DNA of 6,045 bases, taken from positions 1 to 6,045 of the forward strand of contig JAGVJS010000096.1 of assembly GCA_020051025.1 (NCBI GenBank), in the 5' to 3' direction. A program made the translations under genes and the position numbers. The notes under the pieces were generated by a model. The model worked only from the letters and a program-made list of their open reading frames with translations. It had not been told where the DNA came from and ran no database searches. This stretch comes from Sphingobium sp. (GTDB taxonomy: Bacteria > Pseudomonadota > Alphaproteobacteria > Sphingomonadales > Sphingomonadaceae). Below, in pieces: positions 1-4,960 of the stretch; position 1 is the first letter of the stretch, and every line of letters starts with the position of its first letter.

Positions 1-45
1 GGCCTGCATCAGGGTCCGGCGGCTGATCAGCGGGCTGTCGGTCAT
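1..45 (-). CDS. N-terminus of a divergent gene, Tat-like signal (partial)
   Basis: The reverse strand reads ATG at 45-43 and stays open to the window edge, giving MTDSPLISRRTLMQA. A good Shine-Dalgarno sequence (AGGAG, complement of 52-56) lies 6 nt upstream of this ATG. It favours this start over an out-of-frame ATG at 49-47, which would sit too close to the SD. The SRRTLM stretch at residues 8-13 resembles the twin-arginine motif S-R-R-x-F-L-K, with Leu in place of Phe, so an exported, folded cofactor or hydrolase protein is possible. The hydrophobic core that would confirm this lies outside the window. The gene is divergent from typA. With only 15 codons no family can be named, and a chance reading frame is not excluded. 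Confidence 0.55.
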   Translation of the reverse strand, partial: MTDSPLISRRTLMQA

Positions 46-50
46 GCATG

Positions 51-56
51 TCTCCT
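51..56 (-). promoter_or_regulatory. Shine-Dalgarno site of the divergent left-edge gene
   Basis: The reverse complement reads AGGAGA, embedded in AAGAAGGAGA, with 6 nt between AGGAG and the ATG at 45-43. It decides the start of the partial minus-strand gene. Confidence 0.5.
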
Positions 57-75
57 TCTTGGGCAGAAGGATGGA

Positions 76-96
76 CGGATCGGGCAGGGCGATCCG
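76..96. repeat. 7-bp inverted repeat in the divergent intergenic region
   Basis: CGGATCG at 76-82 is perfectly inverted as CGATCCG at 90-96, with a 7-nt spacer. It lies between the divergent left-edge gene and typA, so it could be an operator or a small hairpin in a leader. I see no convincing -35/-10 pair in 46-199 on either strand, so its link to a promoter is only positional. Confidence 0.35.
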
Positions 97-199
97 CCAC
101 CCGCCCTTGCCGCAACGCATCATTTCCTGTAGGGGCGCGCCCGATAGTCCTGGACAGGCACGGTGCCGGCCGGGAAACCCGATCCCAAAAGGCAGTTTC

Positions 200-2017
200 A
201 TGTCCCTGCGTAATATCGCGATCATCGCGCACGTCGACCATGGCAAGACCACCCTTGTCGACCAGCTTTTCCGTCAGTCCGGCACGTTCCGCGAGAACCA
301 GCGCGTCGAAGAACGCGCCATGGACTCGAACGACCTGGAAAAGGAGCGCGGCATCACCATTCTGGCGAAGCCCACCTCGGTCGAATGGAACGGCACCCGC
401 ATCAACATCGTCGATACGCCCGGCCACGCCGACTTCGGCGGTGAAGTGGAGCGCATCCTCTCGATGGTCGACGGCGTGATCCTGCTGGTCGACTCGTCGG
501 AAGGCGCGATGCCGCAGACGAAGTTCGTGACCGGCAAGGCGCTGGCGCTGGGTCTGAAGCCCATCGTTGTCGTCAACAAGGTCGACCGTCCCGACGAACG
601 CATCCAGGAAGTGCTGGACGAAGTGTTTGATCTGTTCGTGACGCTGGACGCCACCGACGAACAGCTCGACTTCCCCGTCCTCTACGCATCGGGCCGCAAC
701 GGCTATGCCAGCGACGATGCGCAGCGCCGTGAAGGCACGCTGGAGCCGCTGTTCCAGAAGATCGTCGATCACGTCCCGCCGCCGGCGCTGGATCAGGACG
801 CGCCGTTCAGCTTCCTCGTGACGCTGCTCGACCGCGACAACTTCCTGGGCCGCATCCTGACCGGCCGCGTCCAGTCGGGCGTGGTGAAGGTCAACCAGCC
901 GATCCACGCGCTCGACGCTGAAGGCAATGTGATCGAAACCGGCCGCGCGTCGAAGATCATGTCGTTCCAGGGGCTGGACCGCGTCCCCGTGGACGAAGCC
1001 AAGGCAGGCGACATCATTTCGCTCGCCGGCCTGACCGTCGCGACCGTTTCGAACACCATCGCCGACCCGCAGGTGACCGAACCGATCCAGGCCCAGCCGA
1101 TCGATCCGCCGACCCTGTCGATGCGCTTTGCCGTCAATGATTCGCCGATGGCGGGCCGCGAAGGCAGCAAGGTGACGAGCCGCATGATCCGCGATCGTCT
1201 GGCCCGCGAAGCCGAATCCAACGTCGCCATCAAGGTGACGGAATCGGAAGACAAGGACAGCTTCGAAGTCGCCGGCCGTGGCGAATTGCAGCTGGGCGTG
1301 CTCATCGAAACCATGCGCCGCGAAGGCTTCGAACTGGGCATCTCGCGTCCGCGCGTGCTGTTCGGCGAAGACGAAAATGGCGGCAAGACCGAGCCTTACG
1401 AAACCGTCGTCATCGACGTGGACGATGAATTTTCGGGCACGGTCGTGGACAAGATGAACATCCGCAAGGCGGAAATGACCGACATGCGTCCGTCGGGCGG
1501 CGGCAAGACCCGCATCACCTTCTCCGCGCCCTCGCGCGGCCTGATCGGCTATCATGGCGAATTCCTGTCCGACACGCGCGGCACCGGCATCATGAACCGC
1601 CTGTTCGAGAAGTACGGCCCCCACAAGGGCAAGATCGAAGGTCGCAAGAATGGCGTCCTGATCTCGAACGGCGCGGGCGAAGCCAATGCCTATGCGCTGG
1701 GTCCGCTGGAAGAACGCGGCATCCTGTTCGTCGGCGTGGGTGAAGCGCTCTATGAAGGCATGATCATCGGCGAAAACGCCAAGCCCGAAGATCTTGAAGT
1801 CAACCCGATGAAGTCGAAGGCGCTGACCAACTTCCGCGCCAGCGGCAAGGACGACGCCGTCCGCCTGACCCCGCCGAAGAAGGCGACGCTGGAACAGGCC
1901 ATTGCGTACATTGACGACGATGAAATGGTCGAAGTGACGCCCAAGACCATCCGTCTGCGCAAGCGCTTCCTCGACCCGAACGAGCGCAAGCGCATGAGCC
2001 GGTCCAAGACCGCCTGA
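200..2017 (+). CDS. typA: Translational GTPase TypA/BipA
   Basis: 605-residue ribosome-associated GTPase of the EF-G/LepA class, known to bind the ribosome and to aid 50S assembly and stress or cold adaptation. It acts in the cytoplasm. All G motifs are visible: G1 AHVDHGKTT (residues 10-18), G2 with RGITI (50-54), G3 DTPGH (72-76), G4 NKVD (126-129) and a G5-like ASGRNG (163-168). EF-Tu-like domain II follows, then the EF-G-like domain and the BipA-specific C-terminal domain, with the hallmark APSRGLIGYHGEF, TRGTGIMNR and KALTNFRAS stretches. The frame is open upstream to 44, but the start at 200 is preferred. MSLRNIAIIAHVDHGKTT is the normal BipA N-terminus, the length matches the family (about 605-610), and AAGG at 189-192 sits 7 nt upstream. 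No missing residue or frameshift is seen. The gene is probably expressed alone, because a repeat and a terminator-like hairpin follow closely. Confidence 0.97.
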   Translation: MSLRNIAIIAHVDHGKTTLVDQLFRQSGTFRENQRVEERAMDSNDLEKERGITILAKPTSVEWNGTRINIVDTPGHADFGGEVERILSMVDGVILLVDSSEGAMPQTKFVTGKALALGLKPIVVVNKVDRPDERIQEVLDEVFDLFVTLDATDEQLDFPVLYASGRNGYASDDAQRREGTLEPLFQKIVDHVPPPALDQDAPFSFLVTLLDRDNFLGRILTGRVQSGVVKVNQPIHALDAEGNVIETGRASKIMSFQGLDRVPVDEAKAGDIISLAGLTVATVSNTIADPQVTEPIQAQPIDPPTLSMRFAVNDSPMAGREGSKVTSRMIRDRLAREAESNVAIKVTESEDKDSFEVAGRGELQLGVLIETMRREGFELGISRPRVLFGEDENGGKTEPYETVVIDVDDEFSGTVVDKMNIRKAEMTDMRPSGGGKTRITFSAPSRGLIGYHGEFLSDTRGTGIMNRLFEKYGPHKGKIEGRKNGVLISNGAGEANAYALGPLEERGILFVGVGEALYEGMIIGENAKPEDLEVNPMKSKALTNFRASGKDDAVRLTPPKKATLEQAIAYIDDDEMVEVTPKTIRLRKRFLDPNERKRMSRSKTA

Positions 2018-2022
2018 TTATT

Positions 2023-2068
2023 CCTCCCCAAGCCTGCTTGGGGAGGGGGACCATTGCGAAGCAATGGT
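2023..2068. repeat. REP-like double-hairpin element
   Basis: Two adjacent perfect hairpins begin 5 nt after the typA stop. The first pairs 2023-2033 with 2036-2046 (11 bp, arm CCTCCCCAAGC). The second pairs 2050-2057 with 2061-2068 (8 bp, arm ACCATTGC) around a GAA triloop, which makes the tip GCGAAGC. The layout of a CCTCCCC...GGGGAGG hairpin, then GACC-stem-GGTGGAGGGGC, is one I recall as dispersed many times in sphingomonad genomes; that is memory, not a search. It probably protects or ends the typA mRNA 3' end. Confidence 0.75.
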
Positions 2069-2072
2069 GGAG

Positions 2073-2110
2073 GGGCAGGGGCGCCAGGCGTCCCCGCCCT
2101 TTTCTTTTTC
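2073..2110 (+). terminator. Terminator-like hairpin with T-rich tract after typA
   Basis: GGGC (2073-2076) pairs with GCCC (2096-2099), GGGG (2078-2081) with CCCC (2092-2095) and CG (2082-2083) with CG (2089-2090). A2077 and T2091 bulge out and the loop is CCAGG. A T-rich run (TTTTCTTTTTC, 2100-2110) follows directly, as in a rho-independent terminator for typA. The tract ends 1 nt before the AAGGAG of the next gene, so it may instead act as an attenuator for that gene. Confidence 0.6.
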
Positions 2111-2125
2111 AAAGGAGCCACCATC

Positions 2126-2368
2126 ATGGCCGATCTCTATCTCAAGGCGCTCAATAGCGAGCGCAAGGCCCTCTGGGCCGAATGCCGCCTCAAGGGTCTG
2201 GCCAAGGACACGCCCCAGCGCCTGCGTATCGTGGAAATCGACGCTCTGCTCGCCGCGCACACCGCAAAGCAGGATCGGGCAAAGCAGGATCGGGCAAAGC
2301 AGGATCGGGCAAAGCAGGATCGGGCAAAGCAGGATCGGGCGAAGCAGGACGGCAAGAAGGGCGACTGA
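2126..2368 (+). CDS. Small charged protein with C-terminal AKQDR repeats
   Basis: 80 residues, not recognised. The start is ATG at 2126, with AAGGAG at 2112-2117 and an 8-nt spacer. The frame is open further upstream, but only through the REP/terminator DNA. Residues 1-46 (MADLYLKALN... to LLAAHT) look like a compact, charged helical region with no signal peptide or membrane segment. Residues 47-71 are five exact AKQDR pentapeptides. A sixth, degenerate copy follows (AKQDG), then the tail KKGD. The repeat is rich in Lys, Arg, Asp and Gln and should be a highly soluble helix or a disordered tail. The protein is probably cytoplasmic. The SD and the frame-preserving repeat support a real gene. 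No promoter is obvious between the terminator-like hairpin and the start, so it may depend on read-through from typA. Function unknown. Confidence 0.75.
   Translation: MADLYLKALNSERKALWAECRLKGLAKDTPQRLRIVEIDALLAAHTAKQDRAKQDRAKQDRAKQDRAKQDRAKQDGKKGD
2264..2353 (+). repeat. 15-bp in-frame minisatellite, five exact copies plus one degenerate
   Basis: The unit GCAAAGCAGGATCGG occurs five times in tandem without any mismatch from 2264 to 2338, and the exact 15-nt periodicity runs to 2340. A sixth copy at 2339-2353 carries two synonymous third-position changes and then a change from Arg to Gly. Because the unit is five codons, gain or loss of copies keeps the frame. The identity of the copies at synonymous positions points to recent expansion by slippage or recombination. 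Confidence 0.93.
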
Positions 2369-2448
2369 AATCCTAACAGCGATTTTTGCAAGACAGACGC
2401 AATAAGCCTTCCTATCCTGCCTCCCCTCACCATTTCAGGGGAACGCCG

Positions 2449-2850
2449 ATGGAATATATGCTCTTGCCGCTCAAGCGCTATGCCGACTTTTCGGGCAGGT
2501 CGCGGCGCAAGGAATATTGGATGTTTGCGCTTGGCTATATCCTGCTCGCGATCGTCATCTCGCTGCTGGCCGTCGCGACGGGCGGTTTCGGTGAAGGGGC
2601 GCCGTCCGGTCCCTTCTTCTGGATGCTGATCCTGCTGGTGCTGGCGCTGATCATCCCGTCGCTCGCGGTGCAGGTCCGCCGCTTCCACGATCAGGACAAG
2701 AGCGGCTGGTTCATCCTGCTGAACTTCATTCCCTATGTCGGCGGGTTGATCGTGCTGGTCTTCATGTGCCTGGACGGAACCCGCGGCGACAACCGCTTTG
2801 GTCCCGATCCCAAGCAGACGGCCGCGGACGTCGCTGACATCTTCAGCTGA
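2449..2850 (+). CDS. DUF805 family inner-membrane protein
   Basis: 133 residues of the DUF805 family (the E. coli YhaH/YhaI type), small inner-membrane proteins without an established reaction. The typical features are in order: an N-terminal cytoplasmic motif PLKRYADFSGRSRRKEYW (residues 7-24), TM1 at about 25-45, TM2 at about 56-74, the conserved RRFHDQDKSGW loop (77-87), TM3 at about 88-108, and the signature GTRGDNRFGPDP (110-121) near the C-terminus. The ATG at 2449 is chosen because MEYMLLPLKRY is the usual family start and AGGGGA lies 6 nt upstream. An upstream ATG at 2386 would add 21 residues of non-family sequence. TGA at 2848 ends the frame. No functional link to its neighbours is visible; it may be transcribed with the 80-residue gene, 80 nt upstream. 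Confidence 0.93.
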   Translation: MEYMLLPLKRYADFSGRSRRKEYWMFALGYILLAIVISLLAVATGGFGEGAPSGPFFWMLILLVLALIIPSLAVQVRRFHDQDKSGWFILLNFIPYVGGLIVLVFMCLDGTRGDNRFGPDPKQTAADVADIFS

Positions 2851-2868
2851 CGGCAGTCTCGGGCAATC

Positions 2869-2897
2869 TGGTTAAAGCCGGATTTACCACAGATAAT
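2869..2897 (+). promoter_or_regulatory. Possible sigma-70-like promoter upstream of the LuxR-type gene
   Basis: TGGTTA (2869-2874) and GATAAT (2892-2897) are separated by 17 nt. The -10 is good and the -35 is weak. It lies just after the DUF805 gene and would give a leader of about 185 nt that contains the two hairpins noted downstream. It is a pattern match only. Confidence 0.3.
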
Positions 2898-2906
2898 GAT
2901 CCTGCC

Positions 2907-2939
2907 ATGGCCGGCGCGGTGGACAACCACGCCGGCCAT
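2907..2939. repeat. Strong hairpin downstream of the DUF805 gene
   Basis: ATGGCCGGC (2907-2915) pairs with GCCGGCCAT (2931-2939), and inside it GTGG (2919-2922) pairs with CCAC (2927-2930). The loop is ACAA and there is a 3-nt bulge (2916-2918), giving 13 pairs, mostly GC. No T-run follows, so it is not a classical intrinsic terminator. It could still protect the 3' end of the DUF805 mRNA or be a structured part of the leader of the gene at 3089. Confidence 0.6.
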
Positions 2940-3017
2940 CTGCATTGCGTCGTCTGCCCATATCATGCGATTTCATTTCCGGCGTGAACCGAATCATAAC
3001 CGCTGGTTCGCAAGCTG

Positions 3018-3038
3018 GGAAACGCGTGGGGCGTTTCC
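3018..3038. repeat. 8-bp perfect inverted repeat upstream of the LuxR-type gene
   Basis: GGAAACGC (3018-3025) is perfectly inverted as GCGTTTCC (3031-3038), with a 5-nt spacer. It lies 50 nt before the GTG start. It is short enough to be an operator half-site pair, for instance for autoregulation, or an mRNA hairpin. Confidence 0.45.
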
Positions 3039-3088
3039 GATGCCGGTCGATGTCGCAGACCGGGGGCTGGCGCAGGAGGAATGAAGAC

Positions 3089-3580
3089 GTGGCGGAAACC
3101 CTTCCGGCCTTGAGCGAGGGGGAAAAGCAGTGCCTGCGGCTGGTGGCGCAGGGCTTCAATTCCAAGGAGATCGCCCGTCAGCTCCATGTGTCGGAGCATA
3201 CGGTCGACCAGCGCGTCCGCACCAGTTTGCGCAAATTCGGCGTGCCGTCGCGGAAGGAAGCCGCGCGCCTGTTCGTTTCTGTAGTGGAACAATCGCCTCA
3301 AAGTGACACATATCAGCCTTTGATATATCAATCGGAGCCGCTTGCCTCCGATCCTGAACCTGCGTCATCCCTTGCTCAGCCGGACAGGCCGGATGTGCGG
3401 AGGGAGCCGGAAACGCTCCTGCGCCGCATCCTCGCCTTCGGCCCGCCGCTCGGGGGATCGACCAATGAACTGAGTAAAGATGGCCGCATATTGGCGATGA
3501 TCCGCGCCGCGGTCCTGACCGGGGTTGGTGTCGTCACCCTGCTGCTGCTCATTGCCGGGGCTTTCAGGGCTCTGGGCTGA
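3089..3580 (+). CDS. LuxR/GerE-type HTH protein with C-terminal membrane anchor
   Basis: 163 residues. Residues 8-64 form a LuxR/GerE helix-turn-helix: LSEGEKQCLRLVAQGFNSKEIA, then LHVSEHTVDQRV and LRKFGVPSRKEAARLF. These hold the conserved E-x-x-C-L, S/N-K-E-I-A and V-x-x-H-T-V positions, with recognition helix at about 35-48. There is no receiver, autoinducer-binding or ATPase domain. Residues 66-130 are a Pro/Ser/Glu-rich linker. Residues 140-159 (AAVLTGVGVVTLLLLIAGAF) form one hydrophobic helix ending four residues from the C-terminus, so the DNA-binding domain would be tethered to the inner membrane and face the cytoplasm. The GTG start at 3089 has a perfect AGGAGG (3074-3079) with a 9-nt spacer. 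In-frame ATGs at 3050 and 2945 have no SD and would add a basic, non-family stretch. It is the first of four same-strand genes. The DNA-binding call is firm; targets and signal are unknown. Confidence 0.88.
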   Translation: MAETLPALSEGEKQCLRLVAQGFNSKEIARQLHVSEHTVDQRVRTSLRKFGVPSRKEAARLFVSVVEQSPQSDTYQPLIYQSEPLASDPEPASSLAQPDRPDVRREPETLLRRILAFGPPLGGSTNELSKDGRILAMIRAAVLTGVGVVTLLLLIAGAFRALG

Positions 3581-3647
3581 TCCATCCGAACATCGCTACG
3601 CCGAACAACGCACCGCCGGGCTAGGGTTGGTGCGAAGGAGAAGACTT

Positions 3648-3992
3648 GTGCTCAATCTCGACCCCATCAAGACCCAGGCCGTCGCCGACCAGACCCGCCA
3701 GGCTTTCGCCGCTTTCGACAGCGCTCTGGTCGATGCCGCGCAACTAACCACGGCCTTTCTCACCGCGTCGCAGGGGTCGGGCCTGACCGCCAGCGAAAGC
3801 CAGCGCATCCTGAAGCAGATTCACGACAGCGCGACCAAGATCATCGAAGGCCGCAGCGACATGATCCGCGCCACCGCGCTGCTGACCCGCTGTCTCGAAC
3901 ATAGCGCGATCCCGGTCACGTCGGTCGGTTGCCCGATCGGCTTCGAACTGGAGCAGCAGGAAACTGCGCGCCACCTGACCCTGGTCGCTTGA
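3648..3992 (+). CDS. Hypothetical protein, 114 residues, mostly helical
   Basis: Not recognised. The start is GTG at 3648, with AAGGAG at 3635-3640 and a 7-nt spacer. The frame is open back to 3525, but that part overlaps the preceding gene and has no SD. The protein (MLNLDPIKTQAVADQTRQAF...) appears to be a bundle of amphipathic helices at about residues 5-42, 48-68 and 70-86. A short tail with a Cys-Pro (SVGCPIGFE, 92-100) follows. Cysteines are at 82 and 95. There is no signal peptide or TM segment, so it is probably cytoplasmic. It follows the anchored LuxR-type gene by 67 nt and precedes the membrane gene by 55 nt, so co-transcription is likely but unproven. Good SD and codon usage like the neighbours support a real gene. 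Confidence 0.72.
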   Translation: MLNLDPIKTQAVADQTRQAFAAFDSALVDAAQLTTAFLTASQGSGLTASESQRILKQIHDSATKIIEGRSDMIRATALLTRCLEHSAIPVTSVGCPIGFELEQQETARHLTLVA

Positions 3993-3999
3993 TCCGGGT

Positions 4000-4068
4000 G
4001 GAAGCCGTCGGCATCTGCATGACCATTGCCCCCCCTCTCGATCGGAAATGCAGATGCCGGCGGCTTCC
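4000..4068. repeat. 21-bp inverted repeat covering the start of the membrane gene
   Basis: Positions 4000-4020 pair with 4048-4068 over 21 positions, all canonical except one T4008-G4060 wobble. The intervening loop is 27 nt (4021-4047). The right arm begins exactly at the ATG at 4048 and covers the first seven codons of the membrane gene. The left arm begins 8 nt after the stop of the preceding gene. In mRNA this would be a stable hairpin that hides the start codon. No T-run follows, so intrinsic termination is less likely. Confidence 0.88.
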
Positions 4069-4494
4069 TCGTTACTGATGACCCTGTTCTTCTGGCTGCT
4101 GACATTGTTCGGCTGCGTCTATGCGGTGCTGTTCGGCGGGCGCGAAGGACGATGGTTCACCGGCGTCTTTCTGGGATGCGTCCTGCTCACCATACCGGCG
4201 CAACTGGTCGGGTCATGGCATGCAACGCAGGTCTGGCTGATGCTGGTCGATACGTTGCTGCTTGGCTGCCTCATCTGGCTGATGTTGCGCAGCGGCTGTT
4301 ACTGGCCGATCTGGGCTGCGGGGTGCCAGTTGTTGACCGTGCTGACCCATGTCGTCACATTGATGCTGCCGCATTTTACCGACCTGATCTATGCCGGGCT
4401 TAGTACCGTCTGGGTCATTCCCCTGATGCTGTTCACCATCATCGGTATCGAACTCGACCGGAAAGCGTCCCATGACCGCGCATATCCCGCCTGA
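4048..4494 (+). CDS. Small multi-pass membrane protein, unknown function
   Basis: 148 residues from ATG 4048, not recognised. Hydrophobic segments lie at about residues 9-29, 37-57, 61-81, 86-107 and 112-134. That gives roughly five membrane helices, with a short charged C-terminal tail (ELDRKASHDRAYPA). Charged residues are confined to short loops (GGREGRW at 30-36). Cysteines sit at 23, 44, 74, 84 and 93. No enzyme motif is seen. The start is uncertain. Neither ATG 4048, ATG 4054 nor ATG 4078 has a clear SD. ATG 4078 (MTLFFWLLTL) would give 138 residues beginning directly at the first TM helix. The 3' end overlaps the next gene by 23 nt, which suggests translational coupling with the MarR-like regulator. 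A membrane partner or signal-sensing protein for that regulator is an inference only. Confidence 0.78.
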   Translation: MQMPAASSLLMTLFFWLLTLFGCVYAVLFGGREGRWFTGVFLGCVLLTIPAQLVGSWHATQVWLMLVDTLLLGCLIWLMLRSGCYWPIWAAGCQLLTVLTHVVTLMLPHFTDLIYAGLSTVWVIPLMLFTIIGIELDRKASHDRAYPA

Positions 4495-4939
4495 TCGGTC
4501 GCTACCGAGCCAGGAAGCGGTGGACCTGGTGGTCGCGCTGCAACGCTGTCTGACCAATTTTCACGCCCGCAAGGAAGAACCCGCCATCCTGGACGGGGAC
4601 GGGAATGATCAACTTCCCGCGCTTGCTCGCTATCTGGAGGCCCGCCGCGTGCGGGCGATGCTGTTCGGGCAGAATCTCTTTTCGGACCCGGCCTGGGACA
4701 TATTGCTTGCGCTCTATCAGGCGGAGCTGGAGGGCGGGGCGCTGACGCTGGAGCAATTGAGCGAGATGCTGCGTCTGTCGCTCAGCGTCGTGGTGGGGCA
4801 GGTCGGCACGATGGAGCGGCGCGGCCTGCTGGACGAGCATCGCACCTCCCCCAACAGCCGTCGTCGCCGCGCGATCCGCCTGTCGCCGCTGGCGATGGAC
4901 GCCATGGCCTCCTGGTTCTCGCTCGCCTTCGAGGAGTGA
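4472..4939 (+). CDS. MarR-like winged-helix transcriptional regulator
   Basis: 155 residues. The N-terminal part (about 14-65) is helical. The region 73-145 reads as a winged helix-turn-helix of the MarR type: PAWDILLALYQAELEGGALTLEQL, then a recognition-helix region MLRLSLSVVVGQVGTMERRGLLDE, then a basic wing HRTSPNSRRRRAIRLS (123-138) and a final helix MDAMASWFSLAFEE. It is probably a cytoplasmic dimer; the ligand and operator are unknown. ATG 4472 is in the last 23 nt of the membrane gene, preceded by a weak GGAAAG (4460-4465), so coupled translation is likely. Compared with classical MarR proteins the N-terminal region carries an unusual acidic patch (EEPAILDGDGND, 35-46). A REPIN-like repeat and a convergent kinase gene follow. 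The wHTH call is fairly secure; the MarR family name is by fold pattern only. Confidence 0.82.
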   Translation: MTAHIPPDRSLPSQEAVDLVVALQRCLTNFHARKEEPAILDGDGNDQLPALARYLEARRVRAMLFGQNLFSDPAWDILLALYQAELEGGALTLEQLSEMLRLSLSVVVGQVGTMERRGLLDEHRTSPNSRRRRAIRLSPLAMDAMASWFSLAFEE

Positions 4940-4960
4940 GTATCCAGGTTTATTTGGTTT

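Noticed and set aside
44..199. N-terminal extension of TypA by 52 residues from ATG 44
   Set aside because: The extension has no SD, does not resemble the family, and overlaps the divergent gene's SD. MSLRNIAIIAHVDHGKTT at 200 is the normal start.
793..1386. Minus-strand frame inside typA
   Set aside because: High-GC codon bias in a real gene commonly opens the antisense frame. There is no SD and no recognisable domain.
2264..2353. CRISPR-like tandem repeat
   Set aside because: The units are directly adjacent, 15 nt long and without spacers, and they keep a coding frame. It is a minisatellite.
2386..2448. N-terminal extension of the DUF805 protein from ATG 2386
   Set aside because: It adds 21 residues not typical of the family, while ATG 2449 has an SD and gives the standard N-terminus.
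2137..2688. Long minus-strand frame with SCFAR repeats
   Set aside because: It is the antisense reading of the AKQDR minisatellite and the DUF805 gene. It exists because a 15-bp repeat keeps all frames open; no SD or family similarity is seen.
2945..3088. Earlier starts (ATG 2945 or ATG 3050) for the LuxR-type gene
   Set aside because: Neither has an SD, and the added sequence is basic and non-family-like. GTG 3089 has a perfect AGGAGG at a good distance.
3081..3113. 10-residue frame MKTWRKPFRP overlapping the start of the LuxR-type gene
   Set aside because: The ATG is only 1 nt from AGGAGG, too close for initiation, and the frame stops at once. Most likely chance.
4026..4403. Alternative plus-strand frame (TTG 4026) through the membrane gene
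   Set aside because: It lies in another frame, has no SD and an Arg/His-rich composition. The frame from 4048 shows clean TM periodicity and overlaps the next gene properly.
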